Shown here: positions 57,247-64,000 of the stretch, one piece after another | How positions within the stretch are numbered: the first letter of the stretch is position 1 | How the letters are laid out: every line of letters starts with the position of its first letter | NCBI GenBank assembly: GCA_945897515.1 | Contig: CAMDFO010000013.1 | Coordinates: 1-64,000, forward strand | Reading direction: 5' to 3' | DNA from: Rhodoplanes serenus | GTDB lineage: Bacteria > Pseudomonadota > Alphaproteobacteria > Rhizobiales > Xanthobacteraceae | Length of the DNA stretch: 64,000 nt | Position numbers and translations under genes: made by a program | The notes under the pieces: model-generated | Databases searched by the model: none | What the model was told of the DNA's origin: nothing | What the model saw: the letters and a program-made list of their open reading frames with translations, nothing else

Positions 57247-59601
57247 CTAGCGCTTCGCCCGGATCAGCGCGTGCAGCCGGTCCGGCGTGACCGGAAGGTC
57301 GCGGATCCGCACGCCGAACGGCCGCAGCGCATCCTCGACCGCAGAGACGATCGCCGCCGGCGCCGAGATCGTGCCGCTCTCGGCCGCGCCCTTGACGCCG
57401 AGCGGGTTGAGCGGCGTCGGCGATTCCATGTGGACGATCTGGATCGGCGGCATTACGTCGCCGGTCGGCAGGATGTAGTCGCCGTAGGTTACGGTCTGCG
57501 GCTGGCCTTCCGCGTCGTAGCGCATCCATTCGAAGAGTGTGGCTCCAATGCCGTGAGCTACCGCGCCGAGCACTTGGCCCTCGACCATCATCGGATTGAT
57601 GACGCGGCCACAGTCGTGCACCACGACGTAACGCGTCAGCCGCACCTGGCCGGTCTCCGGATCGACCTCGGCCTCGCAGGCGTGGCTGCCGTTGCAATAG
57701 GTTAGCGCCGGCGCCGGGAAGTCCGAAGCAGCGGAAAGCCCCGGCGTCAGGCCCTTCGGCAGCGCAAAGCCGGGCACGCCGCCGAGCACGCGGGCGATCT
57801 CGCCGAGACTCTTGCGAAGCTCAGGCACGCCCTTCACCTGCACCGAGCCGTCCTTCAATTCCAGATCGCCCGGCGAAGCCTCCAGCATTTCGGCTGCCGC
57901 CTGGATCGCCTTGTCGCGCACCTGCGTCGCCGCGAGATGGATGGCGTTGCCTGCGGTCACCGCTTGCCGGCTGGCGAAGGCACCGAAACCGAGCGCGGTG
58001 CCCGAGGTATCGCCCGCGACCACGGTGATGTCCTCCGGCCGCACGTCCAGCACCTCGCAGACGAGCTGCGCCAGCATGGTCTTGGTGCCCTGGCCCTGCG
58101 CGGTCGCGCCGGTGGTGACCACGAGTTTGCCGGAGGGGCCGATGCTCAGCGTTGCGCTCTCGAACGGACCGCGGCCGGTGGCCTCCACATAGTTCGCCAA
58201 ACCGATGCCGAGGTAACGGCCTTGCGCGCGTGCCGCCGCTTGGCGCGCCGGGAAATCGTCCCAGCCGATGGCATCCAAAGCGCGGCGCTGGCTTTCGGGA
58301 TAGTCGCCGCTGTCGTAGGTCATGGTGCTGCCGTCGCGCTGCTTCACCGGCGTCGCGTAGGGCATCTGCTCGGGCTGGATCATGTTGCGGCGGCGGACTT
58401 CCTCTCGCGGCAGCTTGAGTTCAAGCGCGATGCGATCGAGCAGCCGCTCCATCACATACATGCCCTGCGGCCGGCCGGCGCCGCGGGTCGGCGCGACCGG
58501 CACCATGTTGGTCAGCGTGAGTTTGATGTCGAGCCGGTACGCCGGCAGCACGTAGGGGCCGATCAGGTTGGTGCCGGCGTTGAAGGGGAGCGCAACGCCG
58601 TAGGGCGTGGCGGCGCCGTGGTCGTGGCACAGCGTACCGCGGATCGCGAGCAGCCGGCCATCGGCGTCGGCTGCGGCCTCCATGTCCCAGTCCTGCTCGC
58701 GCTCGTTGACGTTGGCGGAAAAATTCTCGCGCCGGTCCTCGATCCATTTGATCGGGCGTTGCAGCAGCACGGACGCGGCTGGCAGCGCCAGCTCCTCGGG
58801 ATGGAACGCCGCCTTCGGCCCGAAGCCGCCGCCGGTGTCGGGCACGATCACGCGCACCTGATGCTCCGGCAGCCCCAGCGTTGCCACCAGCATGGCTTTC
58901 GCCCGATGCGGCATCTGGGTGTTGGCGAACACCGTGAGCAGCCCGTCGCCGGGATCGAAGCGCGCCACGATGCCCCGCGTCTCGATGGCGTGGCCGCCGC
59001 CCTTGTTGAGACGGAAGCGTTCGGCGAAGCGGTGCGCGGCCTTGGCGAATGCGCCGTCCATGTCGCCGTAATCGATCAGGTGCCGCGCCACCAGATTATC
59101 CGAGCAGTCGAGCCGGGCCTTCGGCGCGCCGGCTTTCAGTCCGTCGCAGGGATCGACCACCACCGGCAGCGGCTCCAGATCCAAATCGATCAGCGCCAGC
59201 GCGTCCTCGGCGATCCGCCGGCTGTCGGCGACCACCAGCGCGACCGGCTCGCCGACGTAGCAGCATTCGTCCTTCACCAGCGCATAGGGGTCGACATGGA
59301 ATCGGATCGCGCCGGCCGGGATCGCCAGCGGGATGCGGTCCTGGGTCAGCAGCGGGCGCAACTCGGCATAGCTCAGCACCGCATGGACACCCGCCAGCTT
59401 GCGCGCCCGGGTTGCATCGACCCCGCGCAGCCGCGCATGCGCCAAAGGACTGCGCAGAAACGCGGCATGCAGCATTCCCGGAAGCTCGATGTCGTCGACG
59501 AAGCGCCCGGCGCCGCGCAGCAGCGGGCCGTCCTCGATGCGGGCCATGCCGCGGCGGCTTGGCTGCCCCTCTTGCGGCCGGTTCCCCTCCCTTGCAGCCA
59601 T
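57247..59601 (-). CDS. Molybdopterin-binding subunit, xanthine-dehydrogenase family
   Basis: A 784-residue large subunit of the xanthine oxidase/CO dehydrogenase family. It begins RIEDGPLLRGAGRFVDDIEL, and has TQMPHRAKAML, PDTGGGFGPKAAFHPEE, PTRGAGRPQGMY and the catalytic Glu741 in KGAAESGT. The AYxCSFR loop of true CO dehydrogenase is absent, so it hydroxylates an N-heterocycle or aldehyde. The FAD (CoxM) and 2Fe-2S (CoxS) subunits are not encoded next to it; they must come from elsewhere or the gene is stranded. ATG 59601 follows GGAAG; 59637 is less likely. Confidence 0.88.
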   Translation of the reverse strand: MAAREGNRPQEGQPSRRGMARIEDGPLLRGAGRFVDDIELPGMLHAAFLRSPLAHARLRGVDATRARKLAGVHAVLSYAELRPLLTQDRIPLAIPAGAIRFHVDPYALVKDECCYVGEPVALVVADSRRIAEDALALIDLDLEPLPVVVDPCDGLKAGAPKARLDCSDNLVARHLIDYGDMDGAFAKAAHRFAERFRLNKGGGHAIETRGIVARFDPGDGLLTVFANTQMPHRAKAMLVATLGLPEHQVRVIVPDTGGGFGPKAAFHPEELALPAASVLLQRPIKWIEDRRENFSANVNEREQDWDMEAAADADGRLLAIRGTLCHDHGAATPYGVALPFNAGTNLIGPYVLPAYRLDIKLTLTNMVPVAPTRGAGRPQGMYVMERLLDRIALELKLPREEVRRRNMIQPEQMPYATPVKQRDGSTMTYDSGDYPESQRRALDAIGWDDFPARQAAARAQGRYLGIGLANYVEATGRGPFESATLSIGPSGKLVVTTGATAQGQGTKTMLAQLVCEVLDVRPEDITVVAGDTSGTALGFGAFASRQAVTAGNAIHLAATQVRDKAIQAAAEMLEASPGDLELKDGSVQVKGVPELRKSLGEIARVLGGVPGFALPKGLTPGLSAASDFPAPALTYCNGSHACEAEVDPETGQVRLTRYVVVHDCGRVINPMMVEGQVLGAVAHGIGATLFEWMRYDAEGQPQTVTYGDYILPTGDVMPPIQIVHMESPTPLNPLGVKGAAESGTISAPAAIVSAVEDALRPFGVRIRDLPVTPDRLHALIRAKR

Positions 59602-59657
59602 GTTGTATGACTTCCACCGAGCTTGAACGACCGGCACGATAACACAGGGAGGATTTC

Positions 59658-60911
59658 ATGGAGCGTCCACCGCAACCGATCATGGACAAGCGCGGCGAGC
59701 CGCACATGCGCCGCTTCCAGGAGCAGCGCTGGGTGCTCGACAACCTGATCCGCGCCAACGGCATCGACTGGGACCAGCCGCGCTCGATCTACATCAGCAA
59801 TCCGTGCGGCCCCGAGGGCAACGCCGACATCGCCGGGGTGCGCGAGCGCGTCAAGAAGATGGCCGACATCGCGCCGGCGTTCGAGGCGGTGGCGCGCCGC
59901 CGCGAGGCCAAGGCCAAGGCCGCCGAGGAATCCGGCAACGAGATCACGGCGCGCGACAATTATTTCATGGCCGGCGTGTACTGGGGCGCTGCGCAATGGC
60001 CCTACGACCAGAACGACGAGCCCAACGTCGCCTGTCACCTCAAGAAGCGCGAGAACTTCACCAAATACGCCGCCATGGCCGACCACAAGGTCGAGGCCGC
60101 GTGGATTCCGTTCGGCGACACCGCGCTGCCGGGCTGGTTCCACCTGCCGCCGAACTACAAGGGCGGCAAGATCCCGGTGGTGATCTCGATCCCCGGCATG
60201 GACAGCTACAAGGAAATCCAGGTCGCGCTGTACGGCGACCGCTATCTCAACCGCGGGTTCGCCGTGCTCGCGCTCGACGGTCCGGGCCAGTACGAGGCGC
60301 CGATGCTCGGCATCTACTTCACCATGCAGAACTGGGTCAACACCGGGAAGGCGGTGTGCGACTGGCTCGCCAAGCGGCCCGAGGTCGACATGTCCAAGGT
60401 CACGGTGTCGGGCACCAGCTTCGGCACGCTATTCGGCACCATCCTCACGGCGAACGAGCCGCGGGTGTCGGCCTGCGCCGTGATCTCGGTATGCCACGAG
60501 CCGGGCTGCCACACCATCTTCGAAGAGGCGTCGCCGACATTCAAGAAGCGCTTCATGTACATGTCGGGCATCACCGACGAGGCCGCGTTCGACAAGATGC
60601 GCCAAGGCATGACCTGGGAGGGCCACGCCGACAAGATCAAGGTGCCGTATCTCTGCGTCGCCGGCGAGTTCGACGAGCTGGCGCCGATCGAGAATTCGGT
60701 GCGGCTGGTCGAGGCTTTGAAGGGTCCGAAGCGGATGGTGGTGTACCAGGAATCGCGCCACTCGGTCGGTAACGTGCCGGCCGCCAACCTCGGACCGTTC
60801 CCGCCGATCCTGATCGCGGACTGGCTCGCCGATCGCGTGGCCGGCAAGCCGATGGCGAGCGAGCACTGGTACGTGCGCGGGAATGGGCAGATCGATAAGA
60901 AGGCGTTGTAG
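59658..60911 (+). CDS. Alpha/beta hydrolase, C-C-hydrolase-like
   Basis: A 417-residue hydrolase with a large N-terminal helical cap (1-165) and a C-terminal alpha/beta core. The triad candidates are Ser254 (SGTSFGT), Asp339 (GEFDELAP) and His368 (SRHSVG). The layout resembles FrsA/2,6-dihydroxypseudooxynicotine hydrolase, which splits C-C bonds in heteroaromatic breakdown. GGGAGG precedes ATG 59658. It is divergent from the molybdoenzyme gene with 56 bases between, a common arrangement for N-heterocycle hydroxylation followed by ring hydrolysis. Confidence 0.84.
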   Translation: MERPPQPIMDKRGEPHMRRFQEQRWVLDNLIRANGIDWDQPRSIYISNPCGPEGNADIAGVRERVKKMADIAPAFEAVARRREAKAKAAEESGNEITARDNYFMAGVYWGAAQWPYDQNDEPNVACHLKKRENFTKYAAMADHKVEAAWIPFGDTALPGWFHLPPNYKGGKIPVVISIPGMDSYKEIQVALYGDRYLNRGFAVLALDGPGQYEAPMLGIYFTMQNWVNTGKAVCDWLAKRPEVDMSKVTVSGTSFGTLFGTILTANEPRVSACAVISVCHEPGCHTIFEEASPTFKKRFMYMSGITDEAAFDKMRQGMTWEGHADKIKVPYLCVAGEFDELAPIENSVRLVEALKGPKRMVVYQESRHSVGNVPAANLGPFPPILIADWLADRVAGKPMASEHWYVRGNGQIDKKAL

Positions 60912-60948
60912 GCGCGTCGTTGAACGCACGCTGTTTCAACACACTCAG

Positions 60949-61062
60949 TGTCATTGCCGGGTTTGACCCGGCAATCCATGAGCGCTCTCCGTACACGCGG
61001 TTCGTACGTGTGTGACTCGCGGCACGCGTTCATGGATGCCCGGGTCAAGCCCGGGCATGACA
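60949..61062. repeat. Bipartite palindromic repeat, GTCATTGCCGGG type
   Basis: TGTCATTGCCGGGTTTGACC...GGCAATCCATG on the left, CATGGATGCCCGGGTCAAGC then CCGGGCATGACA on the right. It flanks the SDR gene with its near twin at 61935, in the same orientation. Confidence 0.87.
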
Positions 61063-61125
61063 GCGGAGTGTGTTGCGGCGGGCCTGCATCAGCTCGAACA
61101 AGAATCTGAAAAAGGAATTTTGAAA

Positions 61126-61908
61126 ATGGACCTAGGTCTCTCCGGGCGCGTTGCGCTCGTCACCGGCGCGAGCAAGGGCATCGGACGCGCCATCGCGCTG
61201 ACGCTCGCGGCCGAGGGCATGGATGTCGCGCTGGTGGCGCGCAACCGCGAGGCGCTGGAAGCCGTGAAGAAGGAGATCGAAGGCAAGGGCCGGCGCGCGC
61301 TGGCCCACGCCGCCGACCTGTCCGATCCGGCCGCGGCCGCGCCTGCGATCGACGCAACGGTGAAAGCGTTCGGCAAGCTCGACCTGCTGGTGAACTGCGC
61401 CGGCGCCACCAAGGGCGGAAGCTTCCTGACGCTGACCGACAGCGACTGGACCGACAGCTTCGGGCTGAAGTTCTTCACCGCCGTCCGGATGTCGAAGCTC
61501 GCCTGGCCGCATCTCAAGGCGTCGCGCGGCGGCATCGTGCATATCGCCGGCATCGCGGGCCGCACCGGGGCTGCTGGCTTCGACGCGGTCGGCACCGTCA
61601 ACGCGGCGTTTGCGCTGCTGACCAAGGCGATGGCGGATCAGGGCGTGACCGACGGCGTGCGGGTCAACGCGATCCATCCGGGCACCATCGCGACCGGCCG
61701 CCTGGATGCGCGGCTCGACCGCATGATGGCTGCGAAAAAGATTTCGAAAGACGAGGCGCTGAAAGCGCTGCTCACCGACGAGCGCACCGAGCGCGTCGGC
61801 AAGCCCGAGGAGGTCGCGGCGATGGTGGCGATGATCGCGGGCCGGCCCGTGGAGTTCATGCAGGGCGCGATCATCGATTTCGACGGCGGAAAGAACCGGG
61901 GACTTTGA
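61126..61908 (+). CDS. SDR-fold protein lacking the whole Ser-Tyr-Lys set
   Basis: A 260-residue Rossmann protein starting MDLGLSGRVALVTGASKGIG, like the one at 7984-8772 (MDLGLTNRVAIVTGGNRGIG). The region of the catalytic residues reads HIAGIAG (no Ser) and VGTVNAAF, so Tyr is Val155 and Lys is Asn159. The cofactor loop and late FDGGK remain. It probably still binds NAD(P) and may have lost or changed its chemistry. AAGGA ten bases upstream supports ATG 61126. It stands alone between two near-identical palindromic repeats. Confidence 0.88.
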   Translation: MDLGLSGRVALVTGASKGIGRAIALTLAAEGMDVALVARNREALEAVKKEIEGKGRRALAHAADLSDPAAAAPAIDATVKAFGKLDLLVNCAGATKGGSFLTLTDSDWTDSFGLKFFTAVRMSKLAWPHLKASRGGIVHIAGIAGRTGAAGFDAVGTVNAAFALLTKAMADQGVTDGVRVNAIHPGTIATGRLDARLDRMMAAKKISKDEALKALLTDERTERVGKPEEVAAMVAMIAGRPVEFMQGAIIDFDGGKNRGL

Positions 61909-61934
61909 TTTTTGATCCGCGCTGCTCCCTCTTT

Positions 61935-62046
61935 TGTCATTGCCGGGCTTGACCCGGCAATCCATGGGCGCTCTCCGCGAAACAGATCGTACGAACAGGC
62001 GACGTTGCGCCATCTCGTGGATGCCCGGGTCAAGCCCGGGCATGAC
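61935..62046. repeat. Bipartite palindromic repeat, GTCATTGCCGGG type
   Basis: TGTCATTGCCGGGCTTGACC at the left and GATGCCCGGGTCAAGCCCGG then GCATGAC at the right, followed by the shared flank GGCGGAGTGTGTG. Direct partner of the copy at 60949. Confidence 0.87.
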
Positions 62047-62097
62047 GGCGGAGTGTGTGGCTCGTGCATGTGATGCCGGGAGTGAAGCCCTGAATCG

Positions 62098-63699
62098 TTA
62101 TATCGCATGTCCCGTCGCGGTCGCCGCGAGCCTCTCCGGATCGTCCGGCATCGCGTTGCCGCGCCAGACAATGTGCATGTCGGGCCGCAGCAGGATGAGA
62201 TCGCGTCCATAAAGCTCGCGCGCCGCGGCGTCGGGCACGTCGAGCACGGCGAACGGTGCGCCGATCCGGGCGAATGCGCGCGTCAACGTGGCAGCGTCGG
62301 CGTGCGTCCCGCCGAGTCTTAGCAGCGTGTAGCCCTTGCCGATCCGGTCCTGCATGGCGCGGCCGTCGGCCAGCCAGACATGCGGCAGCCGCGCGCCCGG
62401 CATCGTGCTCGGCGTGTATTGGATGAAATCGTACGGCGGCGTTTCGCCTGGCTCCGAAGATATCAGTGGCGAGACGTAGAAATAGCCCAGTTCCGCGCCG
62501 GTCATCTCGTTGCTCTTGCGCTGCTCGACGTCGGCGATGGCGACCAGGTTGGCGCGGGTCGCCGCGCCTTCGGGTGTGGCATCGCGCAGGTTAGGCTTGT
62601 ACTGCGAGCGCCACTTGCGCCGCCCGAGCGTCGCGTAGCGCGAAGCCGCGACGTTGTTCTGACCGACTGGACGCCGCTCGGTCTCGTAGGAGGCGAGCAG
62701 ATCGGCCCCGCCCCAGCCTTGCAGCGTAGCGGCAAGCTTCCAGCCGAGATCGACGGCATCGCCGACGCCGGAGTTCATGCCGAGCCCGCCGGTCGGGATC
62801 ATCAGGTGAACGGCATCGCCTGCAAGGAACACGCGGTCGTCCTGGAAGCGGTCGGCGATCAGCAGGTTCTGTCGCCACTCGTTGACGGACAGCATCTCGT
62901 AGGCGACCGGCATCGCGACGACTGTCTCGAACATCGTCGCCATGTCGGCGTCGGTCTCGACGATCGAATGCAGTGTGAAATGACGCGCATCGTCCTGGAG
63001 GATGAGCTGGGTCGAATGCGCGTCAGCCACATGGTAATGGCGGCCTTTGCCGATCGGGATACGCTCGAACAAGTCGTCGCAGCGGAATAGCGCCTGGCGG
63101 AGCTGGAGGAGGTTGCCTTCGCCCGCGAGCCCGATGCCGAGCTGCTTGCGCACCGCGCTGGAGCCGCCGTCGCAACCGACCAGATATTGTGCGGAGATGG
63201 TTTGCGTCCTGCCTCCGGTCTGCACCTGCGCGGTCACGCCGTTCCCGTCCTGCTCGAACGACAGAAATTCGCAGCCGTAACGCACCGTCACGTTCGGGTC
63301 GGCGTCGACCACCGACTTCAACAGCGGTTCGAGCGTGTACTGCGAAATGAGCTGATACGGTTCGAGCGGCAAGCTGCCGTCGTTGCGCGCCGCGATCTCC
63401 TTCTTGGCCTCCGTCACCGACGGATAGGGCAGGTGCAGCAGCGGCGGATCGACCAACGACGTCACGATGAACACGTCCATCGGCACGTCGGCCGGCAGTC
63501 CGGCGGCGCGGATGCGGTCGGCCAGTCCCAGCCGGCGGTAGATTTCCATGCTGCGGGCGTTGCAGCGCTCCATCTTGGGCAGCCGCGCCGGTGCCGGCTT
63601 CTGCTCGATCAGCGTGCAGCGGATTCCGCGCTGGCCCAGATCGACGGCCAGCGTCAGCCCGACGGGGCCTGCGCCGACGATGAGAACCTGCGTGTCCAT
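62098..63699 (-). CDS. FAD-dependent aromatic hydroxylase (PheA/TfdB type)
   Basis: A 533-residue class A flavoprotein monooxygenase. GxGxxG is VGAGPVGL (8-15), the DG motif is [11 protein letters not shown] (176-185) and the GD motif is [20 protein letters not shown]. The C-terminal thioredoxin-like domain ([17 protein letters not shown]) is typical of phenol, resorcinol and 3-hydroxyphenylpropionate hydroxylases. It adds OH to a phenolic ring with NAD(P)H and O2. It is divergent from a VOC gene, a likely partner in ring cleavage. It could feed the decarboxylase and extradiol steps encoded 10 kb away. Confidence 0.9.
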   Translation of the reverse strand: MDTQVLIVGAGPVGLTLAVDLGQRGIRCTLIEQKPAPARLPKMERCNARSMEIYRRLGLADRIRAAGLPADVPMDVFIVTSLVDPPLLHLPYPSVTEAKKEIAARNDGSLPLEPYQLISQYTLEPLLKSVVDADPNVTVRYGCEFLSFEQDGNGVTAQVQTGGRTQTISAQYLVGCDGGSSAVRKQLGIGLAGEGNLLQLRQALFRCDDLFERIPIGKGRHYHVADAHSTQLILQDDARHFTLHSIVETDADMATMFETVVAMPVAYEMLSVNEWRQNLLIADRFQDDRVFLAGDAVHLMIPTGGLGMNSGVGDAVDLGWKLAATLQGWGGADLLASYETERRPVGQNNVAASRYATLGRRKWRSQYKPNLRDATPEGAATRANLVAIADVEQRKSNEMTGAELGYFYVSPLISSEPGETPPYDFIQYTPSTMPGARLPHVWLADGRAMQDRIGKGYTLLRLGGTHADAATLTRAFARIGAPFAVLDVPDAAARELYGRDLILLRPDMHIVWRGNAMPDDPERLAATATGHAI

Positions 63700-63736
63700 G
63701 CAATATCGGGCGAATCGGTTGACCGGTGGCGCTGAC

Positions 63737-63742
63737 TATAAT
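63737..63742 (+). promoter_or_regulatory. TATAAT -10-like box before the VOC gene
   Basis: A perfect TATAAT 37 bases before the VOC gene start in the divergent gap. TTGACC occurs upstream but only 12 bases away, too close for a standard -35. ATATCGG occurs twice nearby (63703 and 63744), possibly a regulator site. Confidence 0.35.
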
Positions 63743-63778
63743 GATATCGGCGGCGAGCCGAGCAGGGAGGAAATCAGC

Positions 63779-64000
63779 ATGGCCAAATACACATGGGACC
63801 ACGTCCATATCCGCAGCCCGAACGTCGAGGAAACCGCCCAATGGTTTGAGAAGATGCTGGGCGCGGAGGTGATCCGCACCATGCAGCAGGGCGAAACGCG
63901 CGTCGACCTCAAGCTCGGCGGCGCCAATATCTTCATCGCCCCGGTGAAGGCGGGTGACGGCGTCAACGAGCCGCCGACCACACCCTATAAAGGGCTGGAT
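63779..64000 (+). CDS. VOC-family protein, 5' part
   Basis: The first 74 residues of a vicinal-oxygen-chelate protein, MAKYTWDHVHIRSPNVEETA then QWFEKMLGAEVIR and DLKLGGANIFIAP, the pattern of glyoxalase/bleomycin-resistance and small dioxygenase folds. His in WDHVHI is a likely first metal ligand. GGGAGGAAATCAGC precedes ATG 63779. The gene runs off the right edge, so length and remaining ligands are unseen. Confidence 0.82.
   Translation, partial: MAKYTWDHVHIRSPNVEETAQWFEKMLGAEVIRTMQQGETRVDLKLGGANIFIAPVKAGDGVNEPPTTPYKGLD

Noticed and set aside
57247-59601. Carbon monoxide dehydrogenase CoxL
   Set aside because: The AYxCSFR active-site loop of form I CO dehydrogenase is absent (PTRGAGRPQG instead) and CoxM/CoxS are missing; kept as a general molybdopterin dehydrogenase.
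1851-62046. CRISPR array from the repeated palindromes
   Set aside because: Copies are singletons kilobases apart with diverged arms; there are no regular spacers and no cas genes.
63719-63742. A standard sigma-70 promoter (TTGACC ... TATAAT)
   Set aside because: Only 12 bases separate the two boxes, too short for normal spacing; only the TATAAT is reported, with low confidence.

Overview
The window is high-GC DNA (except the first ~0.9 kb) from an alphaproteobacterium, most likely Hyphomicrobiales of the Bradyrhizobium/Rhodopseudomonas/Xanthobacteraceae type. This rests on the codon bias, the many Bug-type (tripartite tricarboxylate, TTT) receptors, the crowd of accessory catabolic genes, and a dispersed bipartite palindromic repeat in many of the gaps between genes. 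No rRNA, tRNA, CRISPR array or replication origin was seen, and no gene-free stretch exceeds about 250 bases.

Layout. 1-0.9 kb: an IS3-family end inserted in an AT-rich GTPase gene, now truncated. 0.9-2.8 kb: nitrate/sulfonate/taurine-type ABC permease and ATPase. 3-8.8 kb: gamma-glutamyltransferase-like enzyme, amidohydrolase, two overlapping Bug receptors and an SDR without its catalytic Tyr/Lys. 8.9-15.1 kb: LVIVD beta-propeller, acetolactate-synthase-like TPP enzyme, small exported proteins, an exported metallo-beta-lactamase-fold protein, a fragment of a solute-binding protein and a complete one. 15.2-20.9 kb: LLM flavin oxidoreductase, ABC ATPase, SDR plus Gfo/Idh/MocA pair, NodB deacetylase. 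21-25.6 kb: Bug receptor, PuuE-like protein, amidase/cyclase operon. 25.7-30 kb: divergent Rieske oxygenase and phthalate-dihydrodiol-dehydrogenase-like gene, then a CCG-domain Fe-S protein. 30.2-34 kb: an apparent sulfolactate module (Ldh-family dehydrogenase, YeiH-type exporter, SuyB- and SuyA-like subunits). 34-38.9 kb: NHL propeller, nitroreductase, TauE/SafE exporter, an internally deleted LysE gene, a shortened FAD protein. 39-47.4 kb: PuuE-like protein, Ldh-family enzyme, cupin, Bug receptor, HyuA/HyuB, Bug receptor. 47.4-57 kb: gamma-resorcylate-decarboxylase-like enzyme divergent from a cyclase/cupin/SDR/3-hydroxyacyl-CoA dehydrogenase/extradiol-type VOC operon, then UbiD, Bug receptors and an orphan BrnA-like antitoxin. 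57-64 kb: lone molybdopterin dehydrogenase large subunit, alpha/beta hydrolase, second SDR without the catalytic triad, FAD hydroxylase, and a VOC gene cut by the window end.

Taken together this is an accessory catabolic region: periplasmic capture (seven Bug receptors, one NMT1-type binding protein), ring hydroxylation, decarboxylation, hydrolysis, dehydrogenation, and probably desulfonation with sulfite export. Two things are missing: no TctA/TctB permease genes and no recognisable transcriptional regulator lie in these 64 kb. Several genes are eroded (IS-cut GTPase, LysE with an in-frame deletion, binding-protein tail), as expected for a region in flux.
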